A stretch of DNA of 32,807 bases from Legionella sp. (lineage in GTDB: Bacteria; Pseudomonadota; Gammaproteobacteria; Legionellales; Legionellaceae): assembly GCA_030694525.1 (NCBI GenBank), contig JAUXYG010000075.1:1-32807 (forward strand), written 5' to 3'. A model generated the notes under the pieces. That model had not been told where the DNA came from. It saw only the letters and a list, made by a program, of their open reading frames with translations, and did not search any database. The translations under genes and the position numbers were made by a program. Shown in pieces: positions 17,023 to 23,973 of the stretch. Within the stretch, counting starts at the first letter, position 1. Each line of letters begins with the position of its first letter.

Positions 17023-18684
17023 TTATCCGCAAGCTGACGTATCAATGCCTACCTGATGAAATATTGAATGAAGCAGTAGCATATTTTCATCAAGCTGCCA
17101 AGCAGCAAAAATCACGCCACAAGCAGCTTGTTTGAAATTGGTCACTGGAGTCCAATGCTGACTGTTTGCCAAAATCATTATTTGATAAGTCTTTTTAATA
17201 CCCATTTTTTGCGACATCAGATAGAACGCTTTATTAAAAATACCACTCGCCGTATGTACTATAAAGCTTTGCCGATCTCTGATATCCGGGAAATTCTTTT
17301 TAGCAAAACTCAACAGCTCAGGATAACTAATCTTACATGAGCCCATGTTCCGATTTGCCAATTTTTTATCCAGACAATCAGCAGAGTAGCCGTCTAATGA
17401 CGGATTATCCATAAATCGTAATGCTTTTGATTCGGTACCTTTGATAATGGTTTCACCAATACCCCAGGTAATTTGAGTCGGATTTAAATAGGCTTTTCCA
17501 TATAATTGGGGCAAGGTCTCTAACAAATAAGCACGTGACGCCTGACCTGCCATATCAGAAAAGGATTCATTAATCGCACCTGATTCATCATGATATTCAA
17601 GATTAGAATGCTGTTCGGTAAAACCATGACTGACTTCATGACCAGCAACATCTAAAGACACCAAGGGATAGAAATTAGTTCCATCACCAAAGGACATGGA
17701 TTCACCATCCCAAAAAGCATTGTCGTAATTTTTACCAAAATGTACTCGCATAATTAATTGCATCGGATTACCATTGGGTAATTGCAAAGCATTTAACCCG
17801 TACCAATTTTTGTACATATCAACTATAGTATTCCCAAAATAATAAGCGTCATTAACCGGCGAAAAAGCACCATTAATATTCTCTTCCTTATTCTGGTTAC
17901 AAGGGTACTGAAAGGCGGTAGTGTATAAATTGTTCCAATCCCACGCTGAAGTCAGATTGACTAATTTGACCGCGGGAACTTCCATCACACACTGTTCGCC
18001 TTGAGCTGTAACATCCAGGCCTGGAAGGCCATCTTTTCCATACCAATATTCGTGGGTTTTTTCGTTACCACCAGGTCCACTGTCCAATAGCGTTTTAACA
18101 TTGTCCCATTGCGTAGTAATTTCACCGGTTTGGGCATTTACAACAAAAAAAGGCCAGACCGGTTTGTCTTCGTTATTTTTGGTTTTAAAAGAGACCAGAT
18201 ATACTAATGATAGCTGCGCATCTTCATCTGCACGGATTTGCAACTGAACACTATCCTGGTAAGTATTACTTGGAGTTGAGGCTGCAAAGAAAGAATGTTT
18301 AGCTAATTCTATTGCCTGATGAGAATCAATTCCCGGCGTTGTATCAATCACGATATCGTTTAGTAAATGACCATTAACCGTACTCTGAGCACTGGCACTG
18401 ATGCCTTGTTGACGCATTACTATTGCTTGAGCCCCCACCACAGGAATGCCACGATATAGCTGTTGATATCGAATTACTGTCTGATTAGCCTCTTTAGTTT
18501 GATAAATTTGTTGCAGGGTGTTTTCATCAATTGCAGTCTTGTTTACCCCCGCTTTTTTAGCGGTATGAGATAAAGAAAATTGCTGAATACTGCTTAATGG
18601 TGCTTGATTAAGGTCAAGAACCTGGACTGCAAAAAGATTGGATGTCATTAGAATCAGGGATGCATATACGACTTTTTTTAACAT
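17023..18684 (-). CDS. M4 (thermolysin-type) zinc metalloprotease, ProA-like
   Basis: A 553-residue secreted pre-pro-protease. A signal peptide (about 1-19, LFA/VQ) precedes an FTP/PepSY-type propeptide to about residue 205, then the catalytic domain. The zinc site is HEVSH (His349, Glu350, His353) with the third ligand Glu373 in GAINESFSD, 19 residues on. WDGESMSFGDG precedes it and VHTASGIFNKAFYL supplies the catalytic His. The sequence around HEVSHGFTEQHS is close to the major secreted protease ProA/Msp of L. pneumophila, and the length is similar. The N-terminal half differs enough that this may be a paralogue rather than proA itself. ProA-type enzymes degrade host proteins and activate secreted GDSL lipases, one of which is encoded two genes downstream. 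Confidence 0.93.
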   Translation of the reverse strand: MLKKVVYASLILMTSNLFAVQVLDLNQAPLSSIQQFSLSHTAKKAGVNKTAIDENTLQQIYQTKEANQTVIRYQQLYRGIPVVGAQAIVMRQQGISASAQSTVNGHLLNDIVIDTTPGIDSHQAIELAKHSFFAASTPSNTYQDSVQLQIRADEDAQLSLVYLVSFKTKNNEDKPVWPFFVVNAQTGEITTQWDNVKTLLDSGPGGNEKTHEYWYGKDGLPGLDVTAQGEQCVMEVPAVKLVNLTSAWDWNNLYTTAFQYPCNQNKEENINGAFSPVNDAYYFGNTIVDMYKNWYGLNALQLPNGNPMQLIMRVHFGKNYDNAFWDGESMSFGDGTNFYPLVSLDVAGHEVSHGFTEQHSNLEYHDESGAINESFSDMAGQASRAYLLETLPQLYGKAYLNPTQITWGIGETIIKGTESKALRFMDNPSLDGYSADCLDKKLANRNMGSCKISYPELLSFAKKNFPDIRDRQSFIVHTASGIFNKAFYLMSQKMGIKKTYQIMILANSQHWTPVTNFKQAACGVIFAAWQLDENMLLLHSIFHQVGIDTSACG

Positions 18685-18786
18685 AGAAAATCCATAAAAC
18701 CCATAATCGCATCATAATGTCACAATAATAAACATTTCGCAATTTTTTTATTCCCAAAAATCGTATTTTACTCATGAGTCAAGGTA

Positions 18787-19617
18787 TTAAAAATTCCCAC
18801 TTCGAAAATCAGCTAAGGCCTGCATCACTTCCTCTTGCGTATTCATTACAAAGGGGCCATGCCGGGTTATAGGCTCATGAAGCTTTGTAGCAGCTATCAA
18901 TAAGCAATGACTCGTCTCGTTTGCGTTTAAAGTCAGCAGCTCCCCAGATGATAACTCAGCCAGCACCCCATGATTTATTATTTTACCCGCAACATCCACT
19001 TCACCACTCACCACAAATAAAATAGCCTGATAATCTGGCGATATATTTTGTTGCATACTGGTTCCTGCACGCATCGATATATCAAAAAACAAGGGTTTAG
19101 TGGCAATATCAACGATCGGGGAAGTAGTTCCCTTATTTGTTGTCCCAGCTATAACTTTTATTTTAAGACCAGAATTATCGTCCTCTACCGGTAGTTGGGC
19201 GCCCGACATTTCCTGGTAGCGAGGTTCACGCATTTTTTCAGCGGCAGGCAAATTTAACCATAACTGCAACCCTTGCAATCTGCCACTGGTAGATGAGGGC
19301 ATTTCAGAATGAACAATACCTTTCCCGGCAGTCATCCATTGCACATCACCAGGTCCAATGGTCCCTCTGTGTCCTTTATTGTCTTCATGGGTTATCTGAC
19401 CATGAAAGAGATAGGTAATCGTCTCAAATCCGCGATGAGGGTGAGGAGGAAAACCTGCCATAAAATCAAGTGGGTCACTGCTATCAAAATAATCGAATAA
19501 CAAAAAGGGTTCCAAATCATTGCTTCGATCGACACCAATGTACCGATGCAATTTAACACCCGCACCTTCACGAATTAATAACCCGTTAATTAATCGCTTC
19601 ACATCAATTGCTAACAT
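18787..19617 (-). CDS. Pirin-family cupin protein
   Basis: A 276-residue bicupin. The metal-binding residues of the N-terminal cupin are visible as His59 and His61 (PPHPHRGFET) and His103 and Glu105 (GIVHSEMP). Bacterial pirins have been described as quercetin dioxygenases, or as regulators that bind metabolic enzymes, and sequence alone does not choose between these. The C-terminal cupin (about 160-260) lacks the metal ligands, as is usual. AAGAGA precedes the ATG. The gene is divergent from the PlcC-like gene across 126 bp. Confidence 0.93.
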   Translation of the reverse strand: MLAIDVKRLINGLLIREGAGVKLHRYIGVDRSNDLEPFLLFDYFDSSDPLDFMAGFPPHPHRGFETITYLFHGQITHEDNKGHRGTIGPGDVQWMTAGKGIVHSEMPSSTSGRLQGLQLWLNLPAAEKMREPRYQEMSGAQLPVEDDNSGLKIKVIAGTTNKGTTSPIVDIATKPLFFDISMRAGTSMQQNISPDYQAILFVVSGEVDVAGKIINHGVLAELSSGELLTLNANETSHCLLIAATKLHEPITRHGPFVMNTQEEVMQALADFRSGNF

Positions 19618-19743
19618 GAATAATCTCTTCTAAATTTAATAGTTATAGCATAGTCCAATAAGGCTTTTTTTCCTATCAAGAAAATAAATAGTCCTATAAA
19701 CACATGCTAATAATTTAAGGAAAAATAAAAGAACGGAGATCTG

Positions 19744-21309
19744 ATGGATACTAACGAACATACCGAATTAGGTAACGAATTACGTTTAAATAATATAACC
19801 AATACGCGTTATTTACGCATCGATAAAGAGACTGGTGTGCTTTATTTACGGCTGCAACGTTTTGGTGACAATAACTTGCCCGAACCCATGGAATTGGAGC
19901 TGTCAGCAGGCGAGATTATGGCTATGGCTGGTGATTATTTTACTCAGAAAAACTGGACTATGACGCTAAATCTCCCTCATTGCGAACGCTTTGAAAAAGC
20001 GTCTGACCTGGGTCATTACCTTATCAATCAGGAAATTACTGAGGAAGAAGAAGTTGCGTTAATAACGGCGTATAACAACCTAGCCGCACCTGACGTGACT
20101 CGAAAAATGATTGAGCGAATCTATAACATTAACAATTCAACTTACATTCCGTTCTCAAGTTCATTAAATTTTTATGTACAACAACTCATGCTCTATTTAC
20201 GGGTAAAAAATTATGGGGAAATGGTTACTCGAAACCAGACTCATTTTACTCCCTGGTCTATTAAAGTATATATGTTAGGGCACGCTATTGCGTTACGCTA
20301 TGCCCGTTTATCCTATGAGTTAAAGCAACTGGCGCAAGACAGCTATTATCAATCGCTAAACCCTGATGTGTACGCCATTAAAAACTATTTTGCACTAACT
20401 CAGCAAACTTTAACCAAAGAAGTACTCAATGATTTTGTGGATCGTCTTCAAGCCCAGGCCTATTCCATGGAATTATTTACTTTCCATTACTACAGCGATC
20501 ATTTTGCTACCGGACATATGTCTATGGTGGGTGACTTAAGAGTCAAACTGCAAGATCGATTCGGCGTATGGGGAAGCATTTTAGCCAATAATCTGCATGA
20601 TGAAATTAATCGAATTGGTGCCTATACCTCAAGACCCTATAATCCAAATCCCAACCCTTTGGAGCCTCCTACTCGAGCGCGAGGGGACGGTAAATTCAAT
20701 AGCTGCTTAAATGGACCCAATCGTCAGCAATGCCTGGCAGGAATGACCGAATCTTTAAATGATCTTCACCAGGTTTTTAATGGCGGCAATGTACCCTCGC
20801 AGAATAATTTTGGCGGTTTAAAACACCTGCCGGATATTGATTATACTATTCGCCAACATCAACCCTTAATTGTTCTCAGTGCGAATAAAATATATTATCG
20901 TACGAACCTTGCCACAACCCAGACCATATCACCCACTGAATATGATGCCATTAGAGCTAATCCTGCAGCTAACGGCTATACCGAGTTAACCAGTAAGTGG
21001 TCAGCATTTGTATTAGTTGCCAAATTACGCCTTTTTCCTTACCTTTATCCCGGTTCATTACTTCCACTACCAACAGAGAAACTACGTGCCATTGAACTGG
21101 ATGAACGGTCTCGCAATCCGGACCGAGCTCCGATTGAAGAGGATGCATGCGGTTCTGAACTAAAACCGGCAGTGCTGGATTGGCGTGAACAAAGAGGAGA
21201 AAGACCTTTAACCAGTGGGTTATTAAGAAACAGCCTGTTTTCTAAAAATAAGCCATCAGAAAATGAAAGTGAACACACTGAGTTGTTACAATCAGCTACT
21301 ATCAACTAA
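19744..21309 (+). CDS. plcC: Zinc-dependent phospholipase C-like protein, PlcC/CegC1 homologue
   Basis: A 521-residue protein without a signal peptide. It contains a cluster of potential zinc ligands: HFTPW (His167), MLGHAIALRYA (His180), and FHYYSDHFATGHM (His248, Asp252, His253, His258), then LHDE at 285-287. This arrangement recalls the Legionella PlcA/PlcB/PlcC phospholipase C family. Of these, PlcC (CegC1, lpg0012) is a Dot/Icm effector that hydrolyses phosphatidylcholine and other glycerophospholipids. The gene context agrees with my memory of the lpg0009-0012 order: hfq, hflX, thioredoxin-like, plcC. The tail (about 500-521, with ENESEHTELL) is acidic and polar like an E-block translocation signal. 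GGAG lies 5 nt before the ATG. The family call rests on motif and synteny recall, so it is moderately sure. Confidence 0.72.
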   Translation: MDTNEHTELGNELRLNNITNTRYLRIDKETGVLYLRLQRFGDNNLPEPMELELSAGEIMAMAGDYFTQKNWTMTLNLPHCERFEKASDLGHYLINQEITEEEEVALITAYNNLAAPDVTRKMIERIYNINNSTYIPFSSSLNFYVQQLMLYLRVKNYGEMVTRNQTHFTPWSIKVYMLGHAIALRYARLSYELKQLAQDSYYQSLNPDVYAIKNYFALTQQTLTKEVLNDFVDRLQAQAYSMELFTFHYYSDHFATGHMSMVGDLRVKLQDRFGVWGSILANNLHDEINRIGAYTSRPYNPNPNPLEPPTRARGDGKFNSCLNGPNRQQCLAGMTESLNDLHQVFNGGNVPSQNNFGGLKHLPDIDYTIRQHQPLIVLSANKIYYRTNLATTQTISPTEYDAIRANPAANGYTELTSKWSAFVLVAKLRLFPYLYPGSLLPLPTEKLRAIELDERSRNPDRAPIEEDACGSELKPAVLDWREQRGERPLTSGLLRNSLFSKNKPSENESEHTELLQSATIN

Positions 21310-21410
21310 GTCCTTGCAGGAGGCAATAATAATATTGCCTCATTTACATCCCTTGGCCTGATATGGTACACGTAATATAATAGATTCACGCCCAGTCCCG
21401 AGAGAATGAT

Positions 21411-21878
21411 ATGAAATCATGGAGCCATTATATTTTTGCCGGAATATTTAGTACGTTTATCGCAGCATCGATAGGTCATGCTGAAATTATGTTGAAAGAC
21501 ACTCAAGGTCAAGACATACCTTTTTCTACACTTAAAGGAAAATGGGTATTTATTAATTACTGGGCTGGCTGGTGTCAAACATGTCTTGATGAGATCCCCC
21601 AGTTCAATCAATTTTACAGCCAACATAAGAACGATCCTGTTGCCTTGTTTGCCGTAAATTATGATGAGCTTCCATTATTCCAGCAAAAGAATCTTATTCG
21701 CCGATTTAATATCAGTTATCCCAGCCTTATTAATAATCCTGCTCGGGAATTGGATTTGGAAGATATAAGAGGTGTACCAGTCACATTTGTATTCAACCCT
21801 GAAGGGGCATTAGTTAAAACCTTGTATGGGGGTCAAACGGCGGCTACTTTAAATAAAGTGATTGCTGATAATAAATGA
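21411..21878 (+). CDS. TlpA/ResA-like periplasmic thioredoxin
   Basis: A 155-residue exported thiol-disulfide protein. The signal peptide ends near residue 24 (GHA/EI). The redox motif is WAGWCQTC (Cys-Gln-Thr-Cys near residues 55-58), and the cis-proline loop is RGVPVTF. The fold and length match TlpA/ResA/CcmG-type reductases that deliver electrons to specific periplasmic substrates such as cytochrome c maturation factors. Which substrate it serves is unclear, as no cytochrome genes are nearby. It follows the PlcC-like gene by about 100 bp and may form a unit with it. Confidence 0.9.
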   Translation: MKSWSHYIFAGIFSTFIAASIGHAEIMLKDTQGQDIPFSTLKGKWVFINYWAGWCQTCLDEIPQFNQFYSQHKNDPVALFAVNYDELPLFQQKNLIRRFNISYPSLINNPARELDLEDIRGVPVTFVFNPEGALVKTLYGGQTAATLNKVIADNK

Positions 21879-21929
21879 GAGCGGCGTCTACATCTAAGGG
21901 GAATATTAATTCAAAGCGCCCTCATCCCT

Positions 21930-22120
21930 AAGGGATCCCCTCATAATTTTTAATGTAAAATAATGTTTGTAAATTAATTAATTGTCATCCCCACGCAGGT
22001 GGGGATCTATCCAATAAAGTGGCATTTTGCTAAATATTTGGATGGTTCCCCACCTGCGTGGGGATGACAAAATAAACATTAAGTCCGATTAAAGAACATG
22101 AAATTTTGAGGGGATACCTT
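21930..22120. repeat. Outer inverted repeat of a MITE-like composite element
   Basis: AAGGGATCCCCTCATAATTT (from 21930) recurs in imperfect reverse complement as AAATTTTGAGGGGATACCTT (ending 22120). The two arms enclose the inner REP-like pair. A small non-coding element made of nested inverted repeats is typical of MITE or REP-cluster structures mobilised in trans. Confidence 0.65.
21982..22070. repeat. Inverted pair of REP-like units
   Basis: Each unit is itself a hairpin, TCATCCCCACGCAGGTGGGGA. The first 24 nt (21982-22005) are repeated in exact reverse complement at 22047-22070. The arms continue imperfectly inward to about 22014 and 22038. Such TCATCCCC...GGGGATG units are widespread intergenic repeats in gammaproteobacteria and are often linked to REP-associated transposases; none is encoded here. 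Confidence 0.85.
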
Positions 22121-22198
22121 AATTTGCGGGGACGACAAAACAAACTTTATGCATGATAAAGCGCATAAAATTATAAAGGAATACCTCAGCCCTCATCC

Positions 22199-22236
22199 GC
22201 CCTTCGGGCACCTTCTCCCTCTAATGAGGGAGAAGG
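22199..22236. repeat. Double-hairpin intergenic repeat downstream of hflX
   Basis: GCCCTTCGGGC (22199-22209) is a short stem with a TTC loop. CCTTCTCCCTC and GAGGGAGAAGG (22211-22236) form a perfect 11-bp stem with a TAAT loop. The sequence belongs to a commonly seen CCCTTCGGGCACCTTCTCCC type of intergenic repeat. It lies 25 bp past the hflX stop and could end its transcript, though no T-run is present. Confidence 0.75.
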
Positions 22237-22261
22237 GAACTCTGATTAGTAAATATCAGGC

Positions 22262-23506
22262 TCAAGGAAACAGCCTTTTTTTCTGCTCGGTTGTAATTCG
22301 AATCTTTAACAGCCAATTCCCTTCGTCATTAACAGATTCCGACAACACTGCCCCTAACTGGTATAATTGCTCACGCAACTTTGCCTTGCTTGCTCTTAAC
22401 TCAATATCCTCCATTAACACGGAACCATGGAGCTGGCTTGCGATAGCCTCCTTTAACAGATCAAGACCCAAATTGGCATAAGCAGAGATCCATACCTTGC
22501 ACGATTCATCCACGTAATCGATCTTGGGTTTCCAGCCTTCCTGTAAATCAATTTTGTTAAATACCTGAATAACTGGAATATCATTAACCCCTAATTCATT
22601 CAACACTTTTTCTACGGCAAACACATTATCACGCCACTGCGGATCAGAAATATCAATAACATGTACTAATAAATCAGCTTGCTGGGTCTCTTCTAGAGTA
22701 GCGCGAAAAGCCTCCACCAAATGATGGGGTAAATCCCGAATAAAACCCACTGTATCTGCTAATATGGCGTCGGAAGATCCTGGAAGCTCGAGTTTCCTCA
22801 TGGTGGGATCAAGTGTAGCAAATAGTTGATTTGCAACATAAATGCTTTCACCCGTTAATGAGTTAAATAAAGTAGATTTACCCGCATTGGTATAGCCTAC
22901 CAGGGAAACCGTTGGCATGGCTGCTTTTTTACGAGACTGGCGATTTTGATCGCGACTGCAGCGAACTTTTTCAAGGCGTTTATTAATGGAACGAATTCGC
23001 TCGCGTAACAGGCGCCGATCAGTTTCTAACTGCGTTTCACCTGGACCCCGCAGACCAATCCCTCCCTTTTGTCGCTCAAGATGCGTCCATCCCCGAATGA
23101 GCCGAGTAGAGATATGCTGTAATTGTGCCAGCTCCACTTGCAATTTGCCCTCAAACGTTCGGGCTCGCTGGGCAAAAATATCAAGAATCAAACCACTTCG
23201 ATCAACAACGCGACATTCAAACAGACGTTCCAGATTTCGCTCCTGGGAAGGGGATAATTCATGATTGATAAGTACCAACTCTGCATCAAGAGCTTTAACT
23301 AATTGACTAATTTCTTCCGCTTTGCCCTTACCCAGGTAATATTTGGCGTCCGGGCTAGCACGCGTGCCCAAAACACTCTCTAAAACATGAGCACTTGCTG
23401 ATAAAGCCAGCTCTTCAAATTCAGCCAAAGCCTTATCAGCATCAATACCTGGCAATGCTAATTGTACCAATATGGCACGTTCACCACCCTGCGGACGTTC
23501 AAACAC
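22262..23506 (-). CDS. hflX: GTPase HflX
   Basis: A 414-residue ribosome-binding GTPase that splits stalled or heat-damaged 70S ribosomes. The N-terminal HflX domain contains GTRASPDAKYYLGKGKAEEI (about 48-67) and the glycine-rich GGIGLRGPGETQLETDRR (148-165). The G domain has Walker A GYTNAGKST (204-212), DTVGF (251-255) and NKID near 325. The start is a GTG at 23504-23506 with AGAGG 7 nt upstream. It follows hfq by 25 bp, the conserved hfq-hflX arrangement of gammaproteobacteria, and is surely cotranscribed with it. Confidence 0.96.
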   Translation of the reverse strand: MFERPQGGERAILVQLALPGIDADKALAEFEELALSASAHVLESVLGTRASPDAKYYLGKGKAEEISQLVKALDAELVLINHELSPSQERNLERLFECRVVDRSGLILDIFAQRARTFEGKLQVELAQLQHISTRLIRGWTHLERQKGGIGLRGPGETQLETDRRLLRERIRSINKRLEKVRCSRDQNRQSRKKAAMPTVSLVGYTNAGKSTLFNSLTGESIYVANQLFATLDPTMRKLELPGSSDAILADTVGFIRDLPHHLVEAFRATLEETQQADLLVHVIDISDPQWRDNVFAVEKVLNELGVNDIPVIQVFNKIDLQEGWKPKIDYVDESCKVWISAYANLGLDLLKEAIASQLHGSVLMEDIELRASKAKLREQLYQLGAVLSESVNDEGNWLLKIRITTEQKKRLFP

Positions 23507-23531
23507 TGAGATACCTCTAAATCAAAGGTAC

Positions 23532-23786
23532 TTAGTCTGCCACAGTTCCTTCTTCCTCACCAGATTCATCAGTAGGAATTTTAACCATCCGCGATGGAAC
23601 CACGGTAGAAATAGCATGTTTGTAAACCATTTGAGTAATGGAATTCTTTAGCATCACCACATATTGGTCAAAAGAATCAACGACACCGTGCAATTTGATA
23701 CCATTCACCAGAAATACAGAAACCGGCACCTTTTCTTTTCGAAGTTCATTGAGGAAAGGATCTTGTAATAAATGATTCTTGGACAT
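23532..23786 (-). CDS. hfq: RNA chaperone Hfq
   Basis: An 84-residue Sm-like hexameric protein that pairs small RNAs with mRNAs. Sm1 covers [27 protein letters not shown] and Sm2 ends in [10 protein letters not shown]. The N-terminus ([13 protein letters not shown]) contains the Gln and Phe of the proximal U-binding face. The tail after residue 68 is short and acidic ([12 protein letters not shown]), as in other Legionella. AAGGAG lies 6 nt before the ATG, a strong ribosome-binding site. It is divergent from the 733-residue repeat protein. In L. pneumophila hfq is growth-phase controlled and is opposed by an antisense RNA. Confidence 0.97.
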   Translation of the reverse strand: MSKNHLLQDPFLNELRKEKVPVSVFLVNGIKLHGVVDSFDQYVVMLKNSITQMVYKHAISTVVPSRMVKIPTDESGEEEGTVAD

Positions 23787-23886
23787 TGCCTACTCCTTAT
23801 TGTTATTGTAATTTTTACAGGCAAAAAAGGGCATCTAATTACTTTTTCGACAGCGTGCGCTAAAACTTTAGCTAATTCCATGACAG

Positions 23887-23908
23887 CTTAATATGAATCC
23901 GTTAGTAT
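23887..23908 (+). promoter_or_regulatory. Possible PmrA-type direct repeat upstream of the repeat-protein gene
   Basis: CTTAATAT (23887-23894) and GTTAGTAT (23901-23908) are direct half-sites about 65 bp before the ATG. The first matches the PmrA half-site cTTAATatT that I recall for Legionella effector genes. The second is imperfect, and the 14-nt spacing is longer than the usual ~11, so this is tentative. Confidence 0.25.
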
Positions 23909-23973
23909 AGAGGTCGCTGCAAAAATGCACACACAAACTCATACCCGCTGTGATGTTTTATAAGGAGATTTAA

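Larger units (their letters stand above)
21879..22261. other. 383-bp gap filled with nested palindromic repeats
   Basis: This gap between the convergent thioredoxin-like gene and hflX holds no credible gene. It contains an outer inverted pair (21930-21955 with 22097-22120), an inner inverted pair (21982-22014 with 22038-22070), and a separate double hairpin (22199-22236). A degenerate GCGGGGACGACAA near 22125 looks like a decayed half of the inner unit. These are listed separately. Confidence 0.85.

Noticed and set aside
16947..17135. A 62-codon plus-strand frame in the gap after the M4 protease gene
   Set aside because: Most of its length is antisense to the protease C-terminus and it has no convincing ribosome-binding site.
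21982..22070. CRISPR array
   Set aside because: There are only two units, they are in inverted rather than direct orientation, and there are no spacers of regular length and no cas genes.
22149..22481. A 110-codon plus-strand open frame over the hflX 3' end
   Set aside because: It starts in repeat DNA and runs antisense to the well-conserved C-terminus of HflX, with no family resemblance.
23700..23830. A promoter for an antisense RNA against hfq, as known in L. pneumophila
   Set aside because: The best plus-strand pair, TTGGAC with TGTTAT, matches the consensus poorly; I cannot support it from sequence alone.
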